Positions 1 to 5,637 of a stretch of DNA of 6,324 nucleotides are shown here, one piece after another. This stretch comes from Vulcanimicrobiota bacterium. Its GTDB lineage: Bacteria; Vulcanimicrobiota; Vulcanimicrobiia; Vulcanimicrobiales; Vulcanimicrobiaceae. The stretch lies in assembly GCA_014304965.1 (NCBI GenBank), contig JACRTZ010000034.1, positions 1-6,324 on the forward strand, written 5' to 3'. How positions within the stretch are numbered: the first letter of the stretch is position 1; every line of letters starts with the position of its first letter. Position numbers and translations under genes: made by a program. The notes under the pieces are model-generated. The model was not told where the DNA came from, did not search any database, and saw only the letters and a program-made list of their open reading frames with translations.

Positions 1-8
1 AGTCAGAC

Positions 9-242
9 GTGGAGAACCCGCGTTTCGACCGGCCGCACCGCCTTCGTATCGTCCCCCCGGGCGAAGCGGAGAGCGTGCGCCGGCGCGCGGCCGTCGACTA
101 CGACGCGCAGGCCGCCCGGAGGCGCCGCCGGACCTTCGCCGTGCTCAAGATTGCGCTGCCGATCGCGCTGCCGGTCCTCCTCTTCGCCGGCTTGGTGAAG
201 CTCGCGGCATCCCGTCCGCCTCGGTCGGACTTTAGATGGTGA
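9..242 (+). CDS. Small single-pass membrane protein, hypothetical
   Basis: A 77-residue reading frame from a GTG at position 9 to TGA at 240-242. The first half is very basic and polar, with an arginine cluster (AARRRRR) around residues 35-41. One hydrophobic segment follows at about residues 44-66 (LKIALPIALPVLLFAGL), then a short tail ending SDFRW. The arginines just before the helix suggest a cytoplasmic N-terminus by the positive-inside rule. Third codon positions are almost all G or C, as in the neighbouring genes, which supports real coding. The frame stays open to the window edge upstream of the GTG and no Shine-Dalgarno is visible in the 8 bases available, so the true start may lie outside the window. 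It converges on the minus-strand operon with a 25-bp gap. I do not recognise a family and assign no function. Confidence 0.5.
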   Translation: MENPRFDRPHRLRIVPPGEAESVRRRAAVDYDAQAARRRRRTFAVLKIALPIALPVLLFAGLVKLAASRPPRSDFRW

Positions 243-243
243 G

Positions 244-283
244 CGGCGCGCCGAACTCCTAACTCGCTTAATCGGCCGCGCCG
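244..283. terminator. GC-rich hairpin between convergent genes, possible bidirectional terminator
   Basis: The arm 244-254 (CGGCGCGCCGA) pairs with 272-283 (TCGGCCGCGCCG) over 11 base pairs with one bulged C at 276, closing a loop of about 17 bases. It sits exactly where the plus-strand gene (stop at 242) and the minus-strand operon (stop codon 268-270, inside the loop) meet. No run of T follows the stem on either strand, so it is not a classic intrinsic terminator. It could instead protect transcript 3' ends or work with Rho. Confidence 0.35.
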
Positions 284-1077
284 AGCAGGTGCCGGCGGCG
301 GCCGGGCGGGGTCTGGAGATATTCGTGACGGCGGTCGGTGACGAACATGTGGCCCGGCTCGTGCGTCACGACGTACGGTAATTTCGATTCGACCGCCACC
401 ACTTGCGGCGTGACGCCGCAGGCCCAGAAAACCGGTTCTTCTCCGGCCTCGAACGGCACGGCGTCTCCTTCATCGGGCCGCGAGATGTCGCGAATGCCGA
501 TCCGGGCGGCATCGCCCCAATGGAACGGCTCGCCGTGCGCTTCGACGAAGGGCCGCGTGATCGCGCGGACGCGCTCGATCTCATCGCCGCGGTACGGCCG
601 CATGCTCACGACCAAGTGTCCGCGCAAACGGCCGGCGGGAGCAAGCGGCACGTTCGTGCGATACATCGGCACGCTGCTTCCCCTCGCAACGTGGCGCGGC
701 TGCAAGCCGGCCTCTTCCAGCGCCCACTCGAACGTATACGAACAGCCGATCAAAAATGCGACGAGGTCCGCCCGCCAAAATGCGATAGCATCGGGCGCCG
801 CGCGTTCGACGAGTTCGCCGTCGCGCCACAATCGGTACGCCGGAATGTCGGTGCGCAGATCGCTGCCCGCCGCATGGGATGAGACGAACGTGCCGGGCGC
901 CAGCTCTTCGAGCAACGGGCACGCGACCGGATTGCGCGCGCACAGCAGGCGAAAATCGGCGGCCTCTTCCGCCGGCAGCGCGACGAGATTCGCCTGCACG
1001 TATCCTCGCGCAAGCGCCGCGGTCGGTCCCCGATGGCGCTTTTCTCGAATCGCCGAACGGGCCTCCGAGCCGGTCAT
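268..1077 (-). CDS. DUF1445/UPF0317 putative hydro-lyase (D-glutamate cyclase-like, YcsI family)
   Basis: A 269-residue protein with the conserved blocks of the DUF1445 family in order: ARGYVQANLV near residues 23-32, FLIGCSYTFE at 108-117, PMYRTN at 137-142, HLVVSMRP at 154-161, HWGD at 186-189, PVFWACGVTPQ at 215-225 and THEPGHMFVTD at 238-248. The length matches the family. Known relatives are Bacillus YcsI, encoded among 5-oxoprolinase genes, and the DUF1445 domain of mitochondrial D-glutamate cyclase, which turns D-glutamate into 5-oxo-D-proline. It has no signal peptide, so it is probably cytoplasmic. I chose the ATG at 1077 because it lies 13 bp after the LivF stop, has a weak AGAAG 8 nt upstream, and precedes the first conserved block by the usual distance. 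The frame also opens at 1134, but that start would sit inside livF. It is the last gene of the operon. Family is near certain; the actual substrate here is inferred. Confidence 0.92.
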   Translation of the reverse strand: MTGSEARSAIREKRHRGPTAALARGYVQANLVALPAEEAADFRLLCARNPVACPLLEELAPGTFVSSHAAGSDLRTDIPAYRLWRDGELVERAAPDAIAFWRADLVAFLIGCSYTFEWALEEAGLQPRHVARGSSVPMYRTNVPLAPAGRLRGHLVVSMRPYRGDEIERVRAITRPFVEAHGEPFHWGDAARIGIRDISRPDEGDAVPFEAGEEPVFWACGVTPQVVAVESKLPYVVTHEPGHMFVTDRRHEYLQTPPGRRRHLLGAAD

Positions 1078-1090
1078 GCCGCGCACTTCT

Positions 1091-1813
1091 TCACAGCCCG
1101 AGGAACGCTTTTTGCACGAGCGGGTCGCCTGCAAGGTCGGCGCCCGTACCTTCGGCGACGACGCGTCCCGTCTGCAGCACGTATCCGCGATCCGCGATCG
1201 CCAGTGCTTCGCGAACGTTCTGTTCGACGAGCAGCACCGTCGTGCCGCTACGCGCGATCTCGCGAATGCCCGCGTAGATCGCCGGAATGACGAGCGGTGC
1301 GATACCGAGGCTCGGCTCGTCGAGCATCAAGAGCTTCGGCGCGCTCATCGTCCCGCGAGCGATCGCGAGCATCTGTTGCTCGCCGCCCGAGAGGGTGCTC
1401 GCGCGCTGATCCAGTCGTTCTTGCAGTCGCGGAAAGGTCGCGAGCGCGGCGGCCAGGCGCCGTTCGCGCTCCGCGCGATCGCGCATGACATATGCTCCCA
1501 GGAGCAAATTGTCGCGGACGGTCGCCGTTGCGAAGACGCGACGGCCCTCTGGCACGTGCGAGATCCCCCGGCGCACGATCGTGTGCGGCTCGAACGAAGC
1601 GATGTTTTCACCCTCGAAAGCGATCGCACCGGAGGCGGCACGCACGATGCCGCTAATGGCGCGCAGCAGCGTAGATTTCCCGGCACCGTTCGCTCCCACG
1701 AGCGCGACGATTTCGCCACGACTCGCATACAGGCTGAGGCCCTGCACCGCGCGCACGCCGGCATAGTCCACCTCGAGGTCGCGCACCGCGATCAGCGGCG
1801 TCGAGTTCGTCAC
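1091..1813 (-). CDS. livF: Branched-chain/hydrophobic amino-acid-type ABC transporter ATPase LivF
   Basis: A 240-residue ATP-binding subunit of the LivF type, one of two ATPases that drive the importer from the cytoplasmic face of the membrane. Visible motifs are Walker A GANGAGKS at residues 40-47, the LivF hallmark HVPEGRRVF at 86-94 (a Q-loop variant), the ABC signature LSGGEQQ at 141-147, Walker B LLMLDEP at 161-167 and the switch segment LLVEQN at 194-199, where Gln replaces His as is normal for LivF. I chose the GTG at 1811-1813 because it overlaps the LivG stop as GTGA and gives the normal family N-terminus (TNSTPLIAVRDLEV). The open frame extends further upstream only as an out-of-frame overlap with livG. 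There is no Shine-Dalgarno, so translation probably depends on coupling to livG. The true ligand of the transporter may be something other than leucine. Confidence 0.95.
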   Translation of the reverse strand: MTNSTPLIAVRDLEVDYAGVRAVQGLSLYASRGEIVALVGANGAGKSTLLRAISGIVRAASGAIAFEGENIASFEPHTIVRRGISHVPEGRRVFATATVRDNLLLGAYVMRDRAERERRLAAALATFPRLQERLDQRASTLSGGEQQMLAIARGTMSAPKLLMLDEPSLGIAPLVIPAIYAGIREIARSGTTVLLVEQNVREALAIADRGYVLQTGRVVAEGTGADLAGDPLVQKAFLGL

Positions 1814-2532
1814 GGCCGACCCAGATATGCTTCGATGACGAGGGGATCCGCCGCGGCCGCTTGCGGGCTGCCCGCGAAAATGGGCTTGCCGGCTGCGAGG
1901 ACTACGACGCGATCCGCCAACGGCATCAAGACTTCCATCACGTGCTCGACCATCAAGATCGTCACGCCTCGCGCCAGGATCGAGCGCAGCAATTTCACCG
2001 CATCCGCGCACTCCGTCGGCGTCAAACCCGCCATGACCTCATCGAGCAAGATCAAGCGCGGCTCGGTGGAGAGCGCGCGCGCCAATTCCAGGCGCTTCTT
2101 GTCGGCGATCGTCAGCGAGCGGCCGAGCATGGTGCGTTTCGCATGCAGCCCGACAAAGCCGAGAATCTCATCGGCCCAGGCTCGGGCTTCTGAAAGCTTC
2201 GGCCGGCGCAAAAGCGCGCCGACGGTGACCGCCTCGACAACGGACATCGCATCGAAGGTCTGCACGACCTGATACGTTCGCGCGACGCCGAGACGCGCGA
2301 TGCGGTGATACGGCAAACCCGCAACCTCGCGGCCCTTAAATCTCACGCTGCCTGCACTCGGACGCTGCGCGCCCGCGATGCACGCGAAAGCCGTCGTCTT
2401 TCCCGCGCCGTTAGGGCCGATCAATGCCGTCAGCCGCCCTTCGGCGACGTCCAAATCGAAGCCGTCGAGGGCGCGCAACTCGCCGAAGCGCTTTTCGAGT
2501 CCGCGCACGCGGAGCAGCGGCTCGTCGCTCAC
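1810..2532 (-). CDS. livG: Branched-chain/hydrophobic amino-acid-type ABC transporter ATPase LivG
   Basis: A 240-residue ATPase partnering LivF. Walker A is GPNGAGKT at residues 39-46, the Q-loop glutamine is Q88 (ARTYQVVQTF), Walker B is LILLDE at 160-165 followed by VMAGLTPTE, and the switch histidine is H197 (ILMVEH). The ABC signature is degenerate: where LSxGxQ is expected the protein has SLTIADKKRLELARAL (139-154), with no SGG core. I recall similar LivG variants, so this probably does not mean loss of function. The GTG start at 2530-2532 overlaps the LivM stop as GTGA and places the family N-terminus (SDEPLLRVRGLEKRFG) correctly; the longer open frame upstream is only a shadow over livM. 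It ends at TGA 1810-1812, inside the livF start. Reading frame and motifs are intact. Confidence 0.95.
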   Translation of the reverse strand: MSDEPLLRVRGLEKRFGELRALDGFDLDVAEGRLTALIGPNGAGKTTAFACIAGAQRPSAGSVRFKGREVAGLPYHRIARLGVARTYQVVQTFDAMSVVEAVTVGALLRRPKLSEARAWADEILGFVGLHAKRTMLGRSLTIADKKRLELARALSTEPRLILLDEVMAGLTPTECADAVKLLRSILARGVTILMVEHVMEVLMPLADRVVVLAAGKPIFAGSPQAAAADPLVIEAYLGRP

Positions 2533-3479
2533 GTTCGCGCTCGGAAGCGGCGCGCGATGCCGGCGATTCCCTCCGGCTGCACCGACACGATGGCGAGAAT
2601 CAGCGCACCGTACAAGAGCAAATCGAAGCCGCGGCCGTGACCTCCGTAGAGCGCGGCCACGTAGCGCGCCAGAAACGTATAGACGAACGCGCCGAGCGGC
2701 GGTCCCCACACGGTCCCGATGCCGCCGACCACGCCGACCAGTGCGATCGCAATCGAGACGGACAGGCCGAGGGTGCTTTCTGCGTCCACGAAGAGCGTTT
2801 GCTGCGCGTAAAGCGAGCCGGCCAGCGCGGCGAAAGCGGCGGCGCCTGCAAACGCGGTCACCTTCACGGCGCGCGCATCCACGCCGACGCTGGCCGCGGC
2901 TTCTTGGTTGGCGCGAATGGCACGCAAATAATATCCGGTGCGAGAATGCTCGAGTGCGACCGTCGCAATCTGCGCGGCTGCGAACAGGACGAGTGCCACA
3001 AGCACGTAGGGTGCTTTGCCGGCGAACTGAAGCGACGCGAGCCCCGGCGGCAGAATCGGCAGCTCGAAGCCGTTGGCCTTTCCGAGCGCGTCGGTATTGA
3101 CGACAACGATCTCCGCAATCGCCGCGACCGCAATCGTTGCGATCGAAAAATAGTGGCCGCGCAGCGCGAAACACGGGAAGCCGACGAGCAGGGCGAGGAC
3201 GACGGCCACCGCGGCTCCGCAAGCTAGCGCGAGCCACGGCGAGCCGTGATGGGTTGCGAACAGCGCGGACGCGTACGCTCCGGTTCCGAAAAACAGCGCG
3301 TGGCCGAACGAAACCTGCCCGGCGTAACCGCTGATCCAATTCCACGACTGGCCTAAGACCGCGAAGATCAGCCCGGTAAAAGCGAGGCTCAACAGAAATT
3401 GATCGTGGCAGAACGCCGTGAACAGCGCCGTCGCCGCAAGGACGCACGCCATCACGGCGACGTGGCGTTGCACCGTCAT
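2529..3479 (-). CDS. livM: Branched-chain/hydrophobic amino-acid-type ABC transporter permease LivM
   Basis: A 316-residue inner-membrane permease of the LivM type that forms the transport channel with LivH. Many hydrophobic segments are visible (roughly 8-24, 28-45, 58-75, 82-100, 112-128, 157-175, 206-224, 241-256, 262-278 and 286-300). The family blocks SWNWISGYAGQVSFGHA (45-61) and LRGHYFSIATIA (106-117) are present. The ATPase-contacting loop lies near LRAIRANQEAAASVGVDA (185-202), and the late glycine-rich VGGIGTVWGPPLGAF is at 251-265. The ATG at 3477-3479 overlaps the LivH stop as ATGA, and the protein then starts with a short basic segment and a first helix; the frame upstream of it is arginine-rich shadow over livH. 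It ends QPEGIAGIARR plus a short basic tail, the usual LivM ending. The gene looks intact. Confidence 0.95.
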   Translation of the reverse strand: MTVQRHVAVMACVLAATALFTAFCHDQFLLSLAFTGLIFAVLGQSWNWISGYAGQVSFGHALFFGTGAYASALFATHHGSPWLALACGAAVAVVLALLVGFPCFALRGHYFSIATIAVAAIAEIVVVNTDALGKANGFELPILPPGLASLQFAGKAPYVLVALVLFAAAQIATVALEHSRTGYYLRAIRANQEAAASVGVDARAVKVTAFAGAAAFAALAGSLYAQQTLFVDAESTLGLSVSIAIALVGVVGGIGTVWGPPLGAFVYTFLARYVAALYGGHGRGFDLLLYGALILAIVSVQPEGIAGIARRFRART

Positions 3480-4339
3480 CGTCGTCCGAGCAGTCCTTGC
3501 GGCCGCAAGAACACGACTGCTAGGTAGAGCGCGTACACGGGCAGCATTTTCAGGGCGGGGGCGATGTAGTAACCACCGAGGACTTCGACCAACCCGACCA
3601 GCAGCGCGCCCAAGAGCACGCCGTGAACGCTGCCGAAGCCGCCGAGTGCCACGACGACGAACGCCGTCAGCGCAAATTCGGTACCGATGCGCGGGTAGGC
3701 CTGATACGTCAGCATCAAGAGCGCGCCGGCGGCGCCGGTGCACGCGATGCCGAGACCAAAAGCAAACGCATTCATTCGTTGCACGTCGATGCCCATCAGT
3801 TGCGCGGCCACGCGGTCCTCGGACAGGGCGCGGAGCGCGCGGCCGGGCTCCGTGTACTCGACGAAGCCGAAAATCGCCGCGATCAGCACGAGCGCGCCGA
3901 GCCCGGCCGCGAGTTGCGCTTCGCCGATCGCAATGCCGCCCAGATGCAGCGTTCCGGAAAACGGCGGATTGAGCACGCTGCGGTAATCGCTCGTGAAGAA
4001 AAACTGAGCGGCGCCCTGGAGAAAAACGAGCAGCCCGAACGTGCCGAACACGACGGCCTCCGGCGGCCCGGCCAGTAGGCGCTTTACGAAGAACCGGTAC
4101 ACGAGCGCGCCCAACACGAACATCGCGACGACGACGACCGGCAGCGCGAGAATCGGGTTCAGGCCGATCAATCCGAGTCCGAAAGTCGCGTACATTGCGA
4201 GCATCAGGAACTCGCCGTGCGCGAAATTGACGACGTCCATCACGCCGAAAATCAACGTCAACCCGACGCTGATCAGGGCGAACAGCAGACCGGTCAGGAT
4301 ACCGCTAACGATTAGCTGCGGGAGCGGCCCTACATCCAT
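3476..4339 (-). CDS. livH: Branched-chain/hydrophobic amino-acid-type ABC transporter permease LivH
   Basis: A 287-residue permease of the LivH type, the second membrane subunit of the importer. The N-terminal block GLTLIFGVMDVVNFAHGEF (26-44) is a hallmark of the family. The ATPase-coupling loop lies at GRALRALSEDRVAAQLMGID (166-185). The conserved VVVALGGFGSVHGVLLGALL occupies 228-247, and the protein ends VVFLRPQGLLGRR. About eight hydrophobic segments are visible. It starts with ATG at 4337-4339, 23 bp after the TAA of the substrate-binding gene. No clear Shine-Dalgarno precedes it. If translation terminates at the amber codon in the upstream gene, livH would lose coupling and lie behind about 380 untranslated bases, which could reduce expression of the whole transporter. 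Length and motifs are normal. Confidence 0.95.
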   Translation of the reverse strand: MDVGPLPQLIVSGILTGLLFALISVGLTLIFGVMDVVNFAHGEFLMLAMYATFGLGLIGLNPILALPVVVVAMFVLGALVYRFFVKRLLAGPPEAVVFGTFGLLVFLQGAAQFFFTSDYRSVLNPPFSGTLHLGGIAIGEAQLAAGLGALVLIAAIFGFVEYTEPGRALRALSEDRVAAQLMGIDVQRMNAFAFGLGIACTGAAGALLMLTYQAYPRIGTEFALTAFVVVALGGFGSVHGVLLGALLVGLVEVLGGYYIAPALKMLPVYALYLAVVFLRPQGLLGRR

Positions 4340-4362
4340 CTAGCGGACGCGATGGGTGGCCG

Positions 4363-4719
4363 TTATCGTTTGTCCCAAGCGGGCATCGGCCAGATCGCTT
4401 TCTTCGTTGCGACCTCGAACGGCCAGACCGTCTCGTACACGCCGTCTTGAATCTGCTCGACGAGGCCGTTGCCGAGCTCGTTCTGGCCCTTCTCGTCGAA
4501 CTTGATCCCGCGCCACGGCATGATCGTACGCTTGCCGTCGATGTTGGTCGCCTTCAGCGCTTTGAGGATGGCGTCGGGTTTGGTCGAGCCGGCTCGGTCG
4601 ATCGCATCGGCGATCACAGTAATCGCGGTGAAGTCGCGCGCCGTATTGCCGTCGAGATTCGCGCCGTTCGAACGCTGTTTGAACAGCACGTTGATCAGCG
4701 GCACGCCGAGGTTCCGGTG
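4363..4719 (-). pseudogene. C-terminal part of the ABC substrate-binding protein, downstream of an in-frame amber codon
   Basis: This is the continuation, in the same reading frame, of the substrate-binding gene at 4720-5637. After the TAG the frame reads HRNLGVPLINVLFKQRS and then 101 further residues to TAA at 4363-4365, 118 residues in all. The content is typical of the C-terminus of amino-acid-type periplasmic binding proteins: NLDGNTARDF, VIADAIDRAGSTKPDAIL, LKATNI, a GIKFDEKGQNELG block, TVWPFE, and an ending WPMPAWDKR. No frameshift is needed to join the halves. As a separate gene it would need to start at a GTG (4702-4704) with no visible ribosome binding site, and it would lack the fold's N-terminal lobe, so independent function is unlikely. 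It is best read as part of one full-length protein of 424 codons plus stop, interrupted by a single nonsense codon. Confidence 0.8.
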
Positions 4720-4722
4720 CTA
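4720..4722 (-). other. In-frame amber (TAG) codon inside the substrate-binding protein gene
   Basis: Minus-strand TAG as codon 306 of the gene starting at 5637. Protein similarity continues directly on both sides (FTRDTFSLNI, stop, HRNLGVPLINV). In remembered family members this column is usually Ala or Ser (for example L-A-E-R-N-P-L), so a TCG serine changed to TAG by one base is a plausible origin. No other intact gene in the window ends in TAG: TGA and TAA are used. Confidence 0.85.
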
Positions 4723-5637
4723 GATGTTGAGCGAGAAGGTGTCGCGCGTGAAGGCGAAGTTGGCGTCTTTCCCGAGGTTTTTCACGAAGCCGGGATCGAT
4801 GAAGCCCGCGTCCTGCGCGATGATGGCCTGCGGGGAGACGCCTTGCTGCTTGTAGGTCTTCATGAACAGTAGCGCGTCGTTGAGGTACGAACTCTGGAAG
4901 ATGACATCGACGCCGGCCGACTTGATCTTCTGCACTTCGGACTGCACTTCGCTTGCGTTGGCGGCGTACGGCATCCGGAGCGCGACCTCGTAGTTCCGCC
5001 GCTTGGCGGCCGCGTCTTCGGTGTCGGCTGCGCCCGTGCCGAAGAGGGTGTTCTCGTTGACGATCGCGACGCGCTTCACTTTGACGTTCTTGTCCTGTTT
5101 GGCCAGATCGGTCACGAACTGCAGAAGATTTTCGGAGAACGTTCCGTCGTGCGGCGTGGTCCGGAAAAACGTCTTGAAACCGCGTTCGGTCAAAGTCGGA
5201 CTCGAGGAATCCGGGTTGAGAAACGGGATGCCGTACTGTTCGGCGACTTGGCTCGCCGTCGCGGTCGTCGCACTTGCATACGTGCCGACCAAGGCGACCA
5301 CGTGTTCTTGCGTGACCAACTGCTCGGCAACGGTTTTCGCTTGCGACGGATTCCCTTGGGAATCGGCAAAAACGAGTTTGATTCGCGCGTGCCCGAGACG
5401 CGGCAAACCGCTTCGACCGACCATCGTCACCGGATACGACACGTGGCCATTGATGAGGTCGCGCGCGAGTTCTTGCGCGATCTTCAAATTCTGTCCGGTC
5501 GTCGCCAGTCCGCCAGTAAGCGGAAGAATCGAGCCGATGACGACCTCCGGCGCATCCGCGGTGACGGGAAGCGGGGCGCTCGCTGCCAGCGTCGCCACCA
5601 GAACGCAGATCGAGCCGATGCCGAACGATCGTTTCAT
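4720..5637 (-). CDS. Periplasmic substrate-binding protein of the amino-acid ABC importer, N-terminal 305 residues before an in-frame stop
   Basis: A type-I periplasmic binding protein (Peripla_BP_6/LivJ-like) that would capture the solute outside the inner membrane and deliver it to LivHM. It opens with a Sec signal peptide: basic MKR, a hydrophobic core at about residues 5-22, and likely cleavage after PVTA near residue 27. No lipobox cysteine is present. The mature start EVVIGSILPLTGGLATTGQN, the GTYASATTATASQ segment (118-130) and IPFLNPDSSSPTLTERGFK (137-155) are classic for the family; the serine/threonine-rich stretches are where relatives hold the amino-acid head group. FRTTPHDGTFSENL and VKRVAIVNEN follow. 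The frame ends at an amber codon, and the missing C-terminal part continues in frame at 4363-4719. I chose the ATG at 5637, not the TTG at 5640, because GGAGG lies 7 nt upstream and the start forms TGATG with the HyuB stop. Truncated here, the protein would lack parts of both lobes and probably not fold. Confidence 0.88.
   Translation of the reverse strand: MKRSFGIGSICVLVATLAASAPLPVTADAPEVVIGSILPLTGGLATTGQNLKIAQELARDLINGHVSYPVTMVGRSGLPRLGHARIKLVFADSQGNPSQAKTVAEQLVTQEHVVALVGTYASATTATASQVAEQYGIPFLNPDSSSPTLTERGFKTFFRTTPHDGTFSENLLQFVTDLAKQDKNVKVKRVAIVNENTLFGTGAADTEDAAAKRRNYEVALRMPYAANASEVQSEVQKIKSAGVDVIFQSSYLNDALLFMKTYKQQGVSPQAIIAQDAGFIDPGFVKNLGKDANFAFTRDTFSLNI

Noticed and set aside
9..242. Possible LptC-like N-terminus, because of a basic stretch followed by LKIALPIA
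   Set aside because: The resemblance is only a short membrane anchor with basic flank. The protein ends just after the helix, so no LptC domain is present.
1077..1134. Longer start for the DUF1445 protein at 1134
   Set aside because: It would overlap livF by 44 bases and add a Cys/Lys-rich stretch not seen in the family. The ATG at 1077 fits spacing and family length.
1814..2011. 66-residue N-terminal extension of LivF
   Set aside because: It is an out-of-frame reading of livG, and the added sequence is Arg/Gly-rich. The GTG at 1813 gives the normal family N-terminus and a GTGA overlap.
338..2272. Long 644-codon open frame on the plus strand
   Set aside because: It runs antisense to the hydro-lyase, livF and part of livG. 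Its translation is low-complexity Arg/Ser/Ala-rich with no recognisable domain. Long antisense frames are expected opposite GC-rich genes.
2378..3227. Two arginine-rich plus-strand frames opposite livM
   Set aside because: They are antisense shadows of the livM codons, with extreme Arg content, no motifs and no plausible ribosome binding site.
4720..4722. Pyrrolysine or selenocysteine insertion at the stop
   Set aside because: The codon is TAG, so selenocysteine is excluded. The family has no catalytic role for an unusual residue here, no obvious downstream insertion element was recognised, and no pyl genes are in the window. Only general amber suppression remains open.
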